64,000 nt of DNA from Caenorhabditis elegans. Taxonomy: Eukaryota; Nematoda; Chromadorea; Rhabditida; Rhabditidae. Both the position numbers and the translations under genes were made by a program. This document shows positions 1 through 11,493 of this stretch, piece by piece. The stretch spans positions 8,618,001 to 8,682,000 of the forward strand of contig NC_003284.9 in the NCBI RefSeq assembly GCF_000002985.6, written 5' to 3'. The notes beneath the pieces were generated by a model that searched no databases, was not told where the DNA came from, and worked only from the letters and a program-made list of their open reading frames with translations. Numbering within the stretch: the first letter of the stretch is position 1; the number at the start of each line of letters is the position of its first letter.

Positions 1-530
1 TCTAACTGAAACGGAACAGAACAAACCTATCTGTTATTCCTTTAAAATCTAAAAATTTTATGGGCAAAGCTGAACAATGTAGTTAATATCACACCCAAAT
101 AGGTAGAATATTTTTAAAACTGTATTTCAATATTCTATGTACAACTTTTTTTGAAATTTTGGAACTTTCCGAATGTTTGAAATGCCCAAAAATTTGATTG
201 GCCTCACAATCTACAGTATTATCGTAAACACTAATCTTGAACCAAAATTCCAGCCACATGTCTCAGCTCCCTTATGAATTCATTGTTGATGTTTTCTTAA
301 CGCGCTTATGTATGTAACGTGTAATTATTTTTGTGGTTGCTTGCCATTTATAATATGAACATAAGTTTGAACTCTGATTTCCGAGCTCCGCCTATCTTCT
401 ACGTTTCGATTCCCAGATGCGGACAGTCAAACGACGTCTTGCTCCCAGATTAAGCTTTCCAATTTGGTTTTCCCACCCAGACTTCAGATTGCTGTTCTTA
501 ATCTTTTTTCAAAGTGCGTATTTTTTGCAG
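1..530. other. Upstream non-coding stretch
   Basis: No exon can be supported here. The last ten bases (521-530, TTTTTTGCAG) form a good splice acceptor, so the region just before it is probably the outron or a 5' UTR intron of the small gene that follows. The short open frames between 417 and 713 lack donor and acceptor support as exons, except where they overlap the gene starting at 578. Confidence 0.5.
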
Positions 531-577
531 AACTTCTTTCTCGACCCGCCTCTTCATCATTCGACAACGACGAGAGA

Positions 578-1756
578 ATGGGAGCGTGCTCATCGTGCTT
601 GCGTCTTCTGCTCGACGCCGAATCCGACGTCAAAATCCATGGTAGGTAATCCGCCCAGAAAATCTTGTGTTCACGTATGTAAAAACCAAAAGTTTGAACT
701 TAGAAATGTTTGAGTAAAGTGGTAAATATATGTAGACTACACGTTTTCGAAATATTTGTAATTTTTCAATTTTACAGTTATCGAACCAACTTCGATCAAC
801 AATGGAGAGGGCTCATCAGTAGTCCATCGCGACGCAACAGCACCACCAACGCCACCCGTTGTGCCAACCTCAACGTTACAAGTTCCAGGCCTCCAGAGAG
901 CGCGCACACCGGAACCCAATGATCGTAAGTTTTGTGGGCATGCTAACAGAGCAACTGGCTGATTTAGTGACAACATTAGCTTTTTGACGGGTCTATACTT
1001 TCAATCATATGTTTCACGCCTCGCAATTTAAATTTCTGTATTTTAATTTTGTACGCAGCTGTAAACATTGTCAAGAAAGTAAAGTGGTCTAACGAAAGCT
1101 AGTTATAGTCAATTCCATAGTGGACATCGTAAATCGTAAATTTCTTATACAATTTATAACACATTTTCAGATAATTAACGCGCCCAATTTTCAAATAAAG
1201 CATCACTCGTTTGGAGTTACAGCCAATGATTTTGATTTCGCATGCCTGAAATTAACCAGAAAACATGAGTACGTTTTTACTAAAAACTTCTATATTGCGG
1301 AAATGACAATAGTACAAAGAGTCTACTTAAAGAATGGATAGCACTTTATAACACCGTGTTAATTGAACTCAATTTGTGATAATGTTTTAATAAAAAGTGT
1401 GCAATTTAAATTTGACTAATTGAATGCGTTCTAACGATTGATCAGCGCCAGTAGATAATTTGTTAAAAACCAATCCTATGGTGTCAAAATGATTGAACAT
1501 CTTAGTCAAAACAAGGCAACTTTTTTTGTTAAATGAGTCGGTAAAATGAACTTAAATTCTCTTGTACCAATTCTTTCCTACACGTTTCATAAAGTCAACA
1601 AAAAGAATGCAACTTGCGTCATTGCTTTAATTATCCGTCAATAAAAACCCTCCGGGGACTACTAAAGTCCAAAATATCAACCTAGAGTGACACTCGCCTT
1701 TAAAAATAAACAACTTCTTAATTTTTCAAATTTCAGCACGTGTGGCCAACCTGTAA
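578..1756 (+). CDS. Small protein with probable N-myristoylation/palmitoylation signal
   Basis: Three exons, 578-641, 778-924 and 1737-1756, join in frame to give 76 residues. The start follows a strong acceptor at 530, which suggests SL1 trans-splicing or a 5' UTR intron. The protein opens MGACSSC: glycine 2 with serine 6 suits N-myristoyltransferase, and cysteines 4 and 7 could be palmitoylated, so membrane attachment is inferred. The rest is low-complexity, with a proline/threonine stretch (APPTPPVVPT) and a TPEPND motif near the end, and looks disordered. No family is recognised. An alternative third exon after the weaker acceptor at 1058 would give a different tail (PVNIVKKVKW). The acceptor at 1736 (TTTCAG) fits the nematode consensus better, and an AATAAA lies at 1919. 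Coding status is fairly likely; function is unknown. Confidence 0.68.
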
Positions 1757-1918
1757 TTATTTACTCCTCGCATCTCGATTCATTTCATCCGGTCTCAGCT
1801 TCTTTACTCCTTTTAACTTAGTTTAATTAATCTATCAAGTTTTTGCCCATTTTTTTTCTTCATGGACTGAGCATGTTGCAAGCCAATTTTTATTTTAATT
1901 TTATATTTCTTGATACAC

Positions 1919-1924
1919 AATAAA
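1919..1924 (+). terminator. Poly(A) signal of the small lipidated-protein gene
   Basis: A canonical AATAAA sits about 160 bases after the stop codon at 1754-1756, followed by T-rich sequence, as expected for a worm 3' end. Confidence 0.6.
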
Positions 1925-1977
1925 TTATTTTCACATGACTCTCTACAATTTTGAGCCGCTAAATAGTCGCAACTTAC

Positions 1978-2170
1978 ATGCCTACTTTGTGCCTACCAGA
2001 GTACATATGCACTGCAGAAATAATCATTTTTTGCTTAATTTGTATTTTACAGTTTTATTCTAAATAAATTACTTGAATATAGGCAATAAACTATTTTACG
2101 TACACTATACAAGAACCAAACGTTAATGTTAATATGCAAAAGTAGGCGGCAGGTAAGCACGTAGGCTTAT
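1978..2170. repeat. Degenerate inverted repeat of TGCCTAC/GTAGGCA type
   Basis: CATGCCTACTTTGTGCCTAC near 1978 is mirrored by GTAGGCGGCAGGTAAGCACG near 2143. Together they form an imperfect inverted repeat between the converging small gene and the GPCR gene. Similar TGCCTAC runs recur at 7400-7570 and 50209-50375, so this is probably one member of a dispersed family. Confidence 0.45.
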
Positions 2171-2240
2171 AAAATTTCCGCCAAATAAGACAATTTTACA
2201 AAGTGCAATGTTTTTCAATGTTATAAAATTTGATTATGGC

Positions 2241-2246
2241 TTTATT
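2241..2246 (-). terminator. Probable poly(A) signal of the GPCR gene
   Basis: TTTATT on the plus strand reads AATAAA on the minus strand, about 325 bases beyond the GPCR stop codon. It is the nearest canonical hexamer I found, so the assignment is tentative. Confidence 0.4.
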
Positions 2247-2569
2247 AGAATGTCAATTCATGGTAAAACATGGAATAAATGTGTGATAATGAGGAGATGT
2301 GGTAATTTTTAAAAGTACAATGAAAAAAGAAAACCGAAAGCTATGCAATCAAATTGAAATATCACAGTCGCGAGAACTCTCTTTGTTAGTGCACAACACG
2401 GGAACACACAACAACATGGAAGATTTTGTTCATATGAACTCACAAATTTGGGTGACAGATAGAAACATGTAAAAATGGTAATTTTGGCAAGAATCAGATG
2501 TTCATAGATCATTAGAGAGGAAAAAGAGATCATCAAATAAGATGTGTAGTTGGTCATCCATTAAAATAA

Positions 2570-5500
2570 TTAAATGCTCGCTTTTTTGGCAAATTTCACC
2601 CAATGCTCAACTGTTTGCCGCCCCAAATCTAGCACGATAGATTTCGCCTCTCGTTCGCTGTCAAATCGGGATGATCCACCTTGATTGTGAGCAGATTCCA
2701 ATTCTTTTGTGAACTGTAAAAAATTAATAATTTCAGCGGAACTTTTTTTAAAATTTACTGATACTAATTAGAATGGTTTACACATATTGATGAACTAAAC
2801 TCTGAAGAGTAGATACATAAAAAAAACTTTATTCCAATTTTTTTTAAACAGTAACATAATCGAGTTTTCAAGATTTTCTCAATAATGTTTTGTTTGATGC
2901 AATTTATTACTCCATTTAGTTTTAATTGTTGGATGGTATGTATACTAACTACTCTTGAGCATTACTGCCTTTCACCTTTATGAGTTTAGTCATCACTTTA
3001 AAAATTTTAATAACCGTTCTTTAAAACGTATTGAAAGTTTTGTCTCAAGCTGTTTTCGTGTACAAAAAGTAATGGGTTAAATTAGAATAACTTTTTTTTA
3101 AATGAAAAATGGTGCGATTGAAAATTTTTCAATTCCGACTCTCGATACCTCGCTTGCTATGCATTAAGTTTATCAAAAAATATGTCTTTTTTTTGGGTAT
3201 AGATTAAAGCTTAAGCTTTAGAAAAGTTTAGTATACCATTTTAAATTTTGAATAACTAGAAAGACAAGTCCTTACCTCTGGCTGGAATGGTTCATCATCG
3301 CTACTTTCCCTCCATCCCTCACTGGAATCGTACAATGGGTTGACTCTCATTATGAACTCGCATAGCTGCTCAAAGTCTCGACTCTTCAAATAACAATTAT
3401 AAAAGTTTAAAGAATATGTGCTCGTGCAACACTCACCTGCATTTGCAGTGAATTGCGCACAAAATTACCGTCCCTGTTTGTACGGCCCGATCGAGCTGAT
3501 ATTCGCGTCGATTTCATTCCAGCTGCGTTGGATCGTCTGGAAATTTTCGAAATATTGAATTAAAATGTCGTGAATATATTTTTTTAGCATTTCGAAAAAG
3601 AAACAAGCATACTTAGAAACATTATGTCGCCCATGCATTCTGAAGGGGTGACTCGATCTTCGTTTTCTGATTTGATATCGAATCGCCGCACATGTTAAGA
3701 TTTCTTTGTATGTCAAGCGCATTCTGTCATTGAAATATGCATAAATAAATGGGTTACAGGTATGATTGCACAACCATAACTGAAAAAATAACTTTGCAAG
3801 TTTCAATTTTAAGTTTAGAAGTTTTGAAGCTTACGAGATGAAGAATAACTAATTGCCACCCGGAAAGATATTCAAATGCATATGGTTTGATGAAAAAGAG
3901 AAATGTAGAAATTGTGCACAAAATTGATGGGTAGAAGAATTGAAACGTCAGTCGAGCCTTGAAATTGCCAGTTACAATTATTTCATTGAGCGCTAAAATT
4001 ACCTGTTTCCTGAATCTGTTTGCTGAGTTTTGATTAAGTTTGTTTTTGCTGATTTTCTTTTTTACTTGACGAATTTTCAGCAAAACCAAAGTTGAGCACA
4101 CCCATTGAGCTCCAAGACCGAGCAGATTTGCAGCGCAAAGAAGTGTGAAAAACAGGGCTAGAATATCAAAAATTGTACATTTTTAATTAAAAGTGCAACA
4201 TACTCGTGTGAGGTCTTGGTTCTAAAAAACTGATACTCCACATAGTTCTCTGTATTCCAATCATTGGCTGGGACAGTGTTCCAACAAGTGCCGCTGCAAT
4301 TCCGACTATCCATGTACTTGCAGAACAAGCAACAGCAACTGATACTTGATTGAGTGCTCTTGCTTTAGTTCCATAATAACATATTGCAATGCATCGGTTC
4401 GTTCCTAGCATTGCGTAGCTGATCTGAAAATATGAATTACTTTAAAGCGTTAATTATAGAAAAAGTTTCAAATTTTTTATTTAAAAAATTTTCTTCAGGT
4501 TAAGATTTTTCTTTTCGCTTGGAGAATGTTATTTTAAAGATATTAAAGCAAAACTTAAATTTATTCACTTCTGGAAAAATTAATAAAGGTAGGTTTTTTC
4601 TTGGTACAAGAGTGAGCTGACAAAGCCTCCTGCGGATAAGAGATTTGTCAGGGTTACAGGTGGCGTTTTTACCTCTTCTCGTCTCAAGCATGCCCGATTT
4701 ACCTGCCTTGAACCAATTTCACTACCCACTTTCCGAGCCGGCTTGGTGAGCCTTTGGGTTGGGTGGGGTTGATCTTACGACCTCTTAGGTAAAAGTGCTA
4801 CACCACCACCACTTAGACACTCGTGCCCCCTAAAACTGAGTGTACTAATATTTTTTGAAATATTTTGTAATGTTTTTATAGTTAAGTTAGTTTACTAACA
4901 AATATTCATAGATTCTGAGAGGTAGGCTATAGTTTTTTTTTTTTAACTTTTTTGCAAAACAAAAAATTTAGGTATTCAAAGAACTTATTTTTTGGAACAA
5001 GATAGTGTTCTTTCTGAGTTGAGCCCCCTTTTGTTAAATATATGTCTGCAATTTTTCTTGCGAAAAGGAAGTATGTCACTTTTTTTTCATATTTTCTCTG
5101 AAATTTAATATTGGTGACATAGAGGCCCGCCTTCACTTATGCATATTTTGCAGTTAAACACTGACCACTCCAGCTGTCCATGCAGCGACAAATGAAAACG
5201 AGAGCACCGCGTGAATATTTCCAGTCTCGAAACCAGCTGCTGATGAATCTGTTTTTGAGTCGTTTCGGAGCGACACAGGGGCAATCTATAATAAAACGTT
5301 CAGATAGTGCAGCTTGAACTTGAAAAAATTAAGAGATGTCGAAATTTCCAAAAAATAGATTTCTTGAAAAATTACCTTCTGGTATGGTTCTTCAAGACTG
5401 GGAATGAATGACGTGAGATCATTTGGATTTGGCCACATAACATCCATCCCGCATGCTACACCAGCTGAAATTAAATTCTATTATTTTAAGTATTTTGCAA

Positions 5501-7190
5501 AACTTAAAAAAATGTGTTTATCATTTTGAATTTTGAAACAGCAAATTTTTTAGGATGAAACTATTCAGCAAACCAACTTAAATCGAAGAAAAGGTAAAAC
5601 GTGGCCGCGTGGGGCAATGGATAACGCGTCTGCCTACGGAGCAGAAGATTGTAGGTTCGAATCCTGCCGTGGTCGTAACCTTTTTAAAATTCGTTCTCTC
5701 TTTTTTAGGAGTACGGTTTGCCAATTTTTCAAAAAACAAAAGTCGATGTGTCAAAAATTATTTAGGGGGCACCCGGAGTTGAACCAGGGACCTCTCGATC
5801 TGCAGTCGAATGCTCTGCCACTGAGCTATACCCCCATGTGGTCAGCAAATATTTGACTTTTTTAAGAAAAGAGAGAGGGAATTGGCGGACAAGAATCATT
5901 GCAGAAAAGATAATGATAAATGGAAATCAATCGGGCTGAAGTAACAGCGCTCTATTGAACTACTTGCTAGGTTACAGTTGTTGTTCAAAAAGTATTTAGG
6001 GGGCACCCGGAGTTGAACCAGGGACCTCTCGATCTGCAGTCGAATGCTCTGCCACTGAGCTATACCCCCACATTCGTTCACGCTTTGGGCTTTAGAGAAA
6101 TGATGGACAATTTGTTGAGAAAAAACCAAAAGCTGTGTGGGAAATTGGACAAACGCAGACACGGTCAGTTGTCCATCCCGGCGTATTTGTCCTTCACGGA
6201 GAACGTCCAAAACAGTTTATTTGGTCATATCTCCGCAAAATGTCAATCATTTTCCCGTAGCTGGATCACTTTTGTACATGTGGGGGTATAGCTCAGTGGC
6301 AGAGCATTCGACTGCAGATCGAGAGGTCCCTGGTTCAACTCCGGGTGCCCCCTATATACTTTTTTCTTAATTTTGGGATTTTTTACCAAATGACTGCAAG
6401 CCGTACAGCAGAAAATGTATATTAGCCGAAAACATCGAATAAAAAAATTTAAATGTTTTCGACCACGGCAGGATTCGAACCTACAATCTTCTGCTCCGTA
6501 GGCAGACGCGTTATCCATTGCGCCACGCGGCCACGTTTCGGTGTGACTCAGATTTCACTTTTTACCCCCTAGAAACATTTTATCAAGTTTTTTGTGATAC
6601 TGATGATCAGGGGTGAGCGGAAATCGAATTTTCGGCTATTTCGGCAATTGGCGAAATTGCCGAAAATTTCCGATCGCCGTGCACAGCAGTTGATGATATT
6701 GTAAAAAGTTTTCAACTACTAATTTTTTGTGAAAGTTACCAATTAACATGACAATACTGTCTGCCAGTGCTACATTTGCCATTATTGTGTATGCGGAAAG
6801 GCGAAACACTCGGTTGGTCAGAATCATGATAACCGTTGTTACATTGCAGAAGACTCCCAAGAGACCTGCAAAAAACTTTTGTTCGAGAATTTTCATTGTA
6901 TTTATAGAGTATATAGGTTTCTCCTAGTCTCCTAGTCCCATCAGTAATAAGACCCATCAGTAATAAGCACTTGTAAATGATTCACTGTGCGCATCGAAAA
7001 AAATCCCGGAGGAATTTTTTTCAATATTACCAAATAGAACAAATGAGAAAATATATTTTTAATGTTTCCAAAAAAAAACAGTACGCCCCGACTTACCAAC
7101 AGCTGTGTATGCCACACCGACAATTGAGATGTATGAGTCGAATGTGAAAAACGAGATCATATCGGCCCGATGTCTAGTAACCGACTCCAT
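2570..7190 (-). CDS. Rhodopsin-like (class A) G-protein-coupled receptor, 498 aa
   Basis: Ten minus-strand exons: 7190-7097, 6865-6740, 5464-5376, 5285-5160, 4423-4204, 4157-3835, 3779-3613, 3536-3437, 3383-3276 and 2713-2570. They total 1497 nt with compatible phases. Seven hydrophobic spans lie near residues 18-47, 52-79, 125-150, 171-195, 218-245, 290-310 and 319-345. The end of TM3 carries TNRCIAI (Asn154-Arg155-Cys156) in place of DRY, and TM7 carries NPFIY (335-339), the NPxxY motif. Unusual features are a long, polar TM2-TM3 loop (about residues 80-124) with an N-glycosylation sequon (RNDS), and a tail of about 150 residues rich in Arg/Ser and then acidic residues. A nematode chemoreceptor (srx/srsx-like) or an orphan peptide/amine receptor are both possible; the ligand cannot be read from sequence. 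It is expected in the plasma membrane, coupled to a heterotrimeric G protein. Intron 2 contains five tRNA genes. Confidence 0.9.
5603..5675 (+). tRNA. tRNA-Arg(ACG), with a D-stem substitution
   Basis: A 73-nt cloverleaf. Acceptor strand GGCCGCG pairs with CGTGGTC (some G-U pairs), the anticodon stem TCTGC/GCAGA encloses CTACGGA, and the T loop is TTCGAAT. The anticodon ACG decodes CGU, CGC and CGA arginine codons after A-to-I editing. The other complete copies (6460, 22794) read GTGGCGC where this one reads GTGGGGC; the C-to-G change disrupts the C11-G24 pair of the D stem. It lies in intron 2 of the GPCR gene on the opposite strand. It may be weakened or inactive. Confidence 0.88.
5764..5835 (-). 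tRNA. tRNA-Cys(GCA)
   Basis: A 72-nt cloverleaf with acceptor GGGGGTA pairing with TGCCCCC, anticodon loop CTGCAGA (anticodon GCA) and T loop TTCAACT, plus discriminator U. It lies in intron 2 of the GPCR gene, on the same strand as the host gene. Its sequence is identical to the other tRNA-Cys copies in the window. Confidence 0.95.
5998..6069 (-). tRNA. tRNA-Cys(GCA)
   Basis: Same 72-nt sequence as the copy at 5764-5835 and in the same orientation, about 160 bases away. It is the second of three tRNA-Cys genes in GPCR intron 2. Confidence 0.95.
6282..6353 (+). tRNA. tRNA-Cys(GCA)
   Basis: Plus-strand copy of the 72-nt tRNA-Cys, head-to-head with the copy at 5998-6069. A T run (ACTTTTTTC, 6359-6366) soon after the 3' end can stop RNA polymerase III. 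It is still inside GPCR intron 2. Confidence 0.95.
6460..6532 (-). tRNA. tRNA-Arg(ACG)
   Basis: A 73-nt cloverleaf with the undamaged D stem (GCGC) and anticodon ACG. It is convergent with the tRNA-Cys at 6282 and closes the five-gene tRNA cluster in GPCR intron 2. This appears to be the intact form of the family. Confidence 0.95.
6605..6700. repeat. Dispersed CGGCAATTGCCG-type repeat fragment
   Basis: The segment is rich in CGGCAATT/AATTGCCG units and ends in GCCGTGCACAGC. Related, decayed segments occur at 16690-17000, 27215-27275, 34372-34430 and 42603-42668. Two of them share a GGCTGTGCGGCA-like terminus, so this is probably an old interspersed element. Confidence 0.45.
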
Positions 7191-10100
7191 TTTTCCTTGC
7201 AACGCTACCACATACCGTGGAACAATTGATCACTGTTACTAAAAAAATTGTTGAAATTGGAAAGTAGAAATGAGATAGAAAATAAGAATGGAGCTAGAAA
7301 ATGTGGGTTGAGTCAATGAGCTAGTAGAAGAGGAGGGCATGTGCTTGAGAGCTCAAGAGCAACTATTGAATGTCACTATTTTTCAGTCAAGAATTTTTAA
7401 AGCTTTAACAGGCCTGCCTACGAGAATGGGAACATTACTTGCCAAAATGTTGTCTTCCAACAGATTAGTTAAAATGAGTGAGCGTGAAATGTGTCAAACA
7501 CCGAATACTGATTTCAAAAATAGAAGATAGGTAGGTAGGCACGAATGAACACGTGATTGCCTGCTAGGTGAGATTAATGACAAAACGAAGTCGAAAAAGA
7601 AGACGTTGTAAACTAAGGTAAACAAGATACTGGAAGTAGCTTATCCCATTCAAACAATATTCCATTCAAATCTATAATTTTTTAGATTCATAAGATTTCA
7701 TTTACAGAGGAGTATATAGAAAATAATGACGATATTGAATGTTTTGTTGTCAGGGGCGTGCAATTGCAATTATTGAGCAAAAATCTTATTTCCTTTAATT
7801 TATGGTGAATGAGATTTGGAAAAAAAGTGTTGCTTCAATTTTCCAAAGCTAAAAGCTGAAGCGTATTTTATTTTCCTAATAAATTCGAAAATTCCGAAAT
7901 AGAGTAAAATTGCCTACAGACCAGACACAATAATTTCTTTTAACATTCATTTGACAGTGGCATTATCAAACTTCAAGTCCTGATTTTTTCAGAATGAAAA
8001 AAAAAACAGCTGAAACTTTTCAAGACAAGAGTCAAGTGCGTCGGACGGTTGCCAAGAGCTGCAGACACGTATACATGCATAAATGCAGCTGGTACTAAAC
8101 TTTGAAGTGCTCTGAGGTGATATGTTTTACAATAGGATATCAAAATATATATAGCTTTTTTGGGTATTGTGTAAAACAAGGTTTGAGCGAGTTTAGTAAC
8201 CAACTCGATACGGGGAGCCATAAAATCGCTCACACAGCGCTCCAATATCTAAAAGTGGCTCGGTTTCTTTTTTCTTTCAGTGTCATGGTGTATAGCTTTT
8301 CAACTCAGTGAAATTATAACTTCTGGTGAGAAGGGTGGCATTTATCTTGTATCCAAGCACCCTTCAATTGACGTTTCAATTTTACAAAAGTGCTTGTTTT
8401 GGTGTTTGAGAATGAGGGAACATATAACGTGAATCTATGGGGATTGTGGTGTAGAGGGGTTAACCTTTTTTTTTAGCAAAACTTGAGAATCGCCTTTAAA
8501 CTTTAAACAATTTGAATTCAAAACCTTTTTTATTATCTAAATGTGCTTCAAATTGCTTCAAGTGGATCTAATATATAAAATATTAAAAAAAACGAAAACC
8601 CCTTTTTATGGAAAAATTCTTTTGATTGATGAAAAGTGCGCAACACACAGCTAATAAAACGCAAAAAAGAACAATTACGTTATAACTAAATTTCGGACGC
8701 TACAATACATGTAAGAATAGTTTCAGACTCCAATTACAGTTTTCTTTTATTTCTAGTCTATCAAAGTTCTAACAAAAATATGTCGTTGTAGCAAAAATGT
8801 AAAAAAGAAAAAACTACAGAGACGTAAAAAGCTAGAAAGCAAAAAATTAACCAGAGAGTCTGTTTTAGAACTCTCAAGAAATTATTTTAGCCTTTATGAA
8901 AAATTAAAGATTAAGGCAACCAAGTAATTTGGTCATAACATTTTACTGGTTAAAATATTTTTTCAACAAATAACTGTTACAAACCTTTAAACACTATCAC
9001 CAAATAATGTTTTTGTTCCACATAATATTAAATTTTATATTCTGGCTGGAAGAATTGTGTTCATTATAATATACAGTTTGAATAACTTAACTGGACACTA
9101 AACGCGATGTTGGTTAAAAATGGAGTTCAAAACGCTCAAATAATATAATTAAAATTCACACGTTTAAAGATTATTAAGTGTAGTTTAAGCTTCGGTTAAA
9201 TTTTCAAGTTTATGAAAAGTTCGTAGATTTTTAAAAACTAGACTAAAGAAAGATAATTTAAATTGTGAACTGTCGTAACAAAAGAGTAAATTATTTTATA
9301 GGCTCTGACAAAATGCAAGGCACAAACAAAAAATAACATTTTTGGTGCAATACAAACCAAGACTGACTAATTATTGACTGTGCGCCTGGGTGCAATTTTG
9401 ATAGAATATAAGGTGGTTGTCACTTTTTTTATACAAAATTAAATTTTAAAAAAACTTTTTTGAACAGTGTTACTTTGATTTTTTAACGTTTTCTGGGTCG
9501 TTACTCCAACTCTGATTGAAAATCTCAATTATTTTTTCATGATATACTAATCTACCCAAGGAGTGTTCCAGAGTTATCTAGATTGATAAGACTTTTCCGA
9601 GCATTGCAAGGTTTTTCCTATTCATCATGGCGTGTCCGATCCCCTCCCTAATGCCACATTTATTTTCAGAGAACCTATTTCTATGCTTTAATGATATTTT
9701 ATTTTTGTAACCCGCAAGATGCCGGTTTCCGGAAAAACAGAGAGCAGGGGTGAATAAAAGAGAAGAGACAAGCGATCGAAAGGCGCACATATCAAATGTG
9801 AGAAGTCTGTGTGGGGAAGAGTGGATGAAATCTCTCCTAACCTCGTTTTTCACTTGCCCCTCCTTCTCAAATTGACGCTCTCTGAACATTGTTCGTTATG
9901 CGTAAGGGGTCTGAGGTCACATTTAAAGTAAGTTAGCATGTAGTAAGGTGGCTCTGAAAATATCCATCTTAAAGAGGGATCTTTGATACAAAGTATTTCG
10001 ATGAAGTACAATGTTCAAATACTTATTTTATTATCGTCTTTTTGCTATTGAAATTTAGAAAAAATCACTACAACATCCGAAAAATGTATAGATACTACGT

Positions 10101-10686
10101 ACAAAAAAATATAGTTCACTCAGCAAATTTGCTGTAGTAACTTTTTACGGCAGGTGGACGTTATCAATTATCTTTGAAAGAACCTAATTTAAAGGTGGAG
10201 TATTCTCAACTGTTACTAAAATGACTAAATATAATAGTAAATCTTTTGGAAACTGTTTCGATTTTCACAGTTGACGTCACAGTGGTCATCTATCATGATT
10301 TTAATAGTAGACCGATATCAATTATTTCTACAAGTTTTTGTTCCAATAATTTGATTTTGAACATTGTACATTGCTCACATTTTTTGGAATGTTCGATTAT
10401 GGACATGTTTGACTATTATGCAAATGTATACGAAATTCCAATCAAATTTACTGATGCTAACAATACCAACAAATTTTCAATTTGAGCTACCACCCAGTTA
10501 TATAGGAAATTTCAGAATTCTAATTAAACTGGGTGGCCCCCGGATACTTCACGGCTTCAACAATAGTCTTGAAATCGCGTAAAGTGCATCAAAATTGAAA
10601 AGCTCAAAATAGGGGTGGGGGAGCAAAAAGAAAAAGCAGTGAATATATCTTTATATGAAAAAGGATAGAAGAAGGGCTTGAGGTCT

Positions 10687-10706
10687 CCCCCCCCCCCCCC
10701 CCCCCC
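10687..10706 (+). repeat. Homopolymer of 20 C (G-tract on minus strand)
   Basis: An uninterrupted run of 20 cytosines. The minus-strand G20 can fold into a G-quadruplex. In C. elegans, long G/C tracts of this kind are the sites that delete in the absence of the DOG-1/FANCJ helicase. Confidence 0.97.
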
Positions 10707-11454
10707 AATGTCTCCTGTCGCCATCCGGACTTTTTTGATAGACGATGAGAAGAACAAGTTGACTAGTGAGTTGGATTGAATACACCAATCGTTTTCCTTT
10801 CCTAGTTTTTTGGTTCTTGTCGCTCGGTTTCTTCCTCCTCCCAGTTTTCCGGAGTCAGTTTTGATGCAAAACGACGAGTAAAACCAAATTTGAAAGACAA
10901 GGACACTTCATGAAATAAAAGGAAAACAGAACAAAAAAGAAATTTCTCTGAATATGCCGAAATCAAGTTTCTTGGGAACGTCACTCCACTATAACCTTCT
11001 TTTCAGATGAGAGAGCGCGTGTAAACTTTTGGTCCTGCTAGTCTCTCTCTCTTACTTCTCAAACTTATCTTCCCACACAGAATCAGCGGATCAAAAAAAC
11101 GTCAATTTCAGTGAAAAAGTGGTTTTCGAATGTTTTGGAGTGGTCCTTTTATGTTCTGATCAAGTAATAATTGTTTGCTCTCAAATGTTCCATTTTTCAT
11201 AATGTTTCAGTTCAAAATATTTATTGTAGCCTGTGAATCAATAGATTAAATAAAATAAAAACACTTCACTTAGCTTTTTTTACTTTAAAATAAACTTTTT
11301 TGCTTATTAAAACACCACATACTGAGAATAAACGGATTCTCAATCTATTCAAGTACTTTATTTAAACTGATAAATGTATTTCAAATGTATTCCTATGTCA
11401 GAGAGCTCAAAAATGATTTTTAAGTTTTTATTCAAAAATTAATTTTAAAATGTG

Positions 11455-11493
11455 AGTATACGTAAGTACTATATATAGTATACGTAAGTACTA
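11455..11493 (+). repeat. Direct duplication of a 17-mer
   Basis: AGTATACGTAAGTACTA occurs at 455-471 and again at 477-493 of this kilobase (11455-11471 and 11477-11493), separated by 5 bases of AT. Each unit contains the near-palindrome GTATACGTAAGTAC. Confidence 0.8.

Noticed and set aside
5764-6353. Open frames with the recurring peptide HPELNQGPLDLQSNALPLSY
   Set aside because: This is the antisense translation of the tRNA-Cys gene, which recurs wherever that tRNA occurs.
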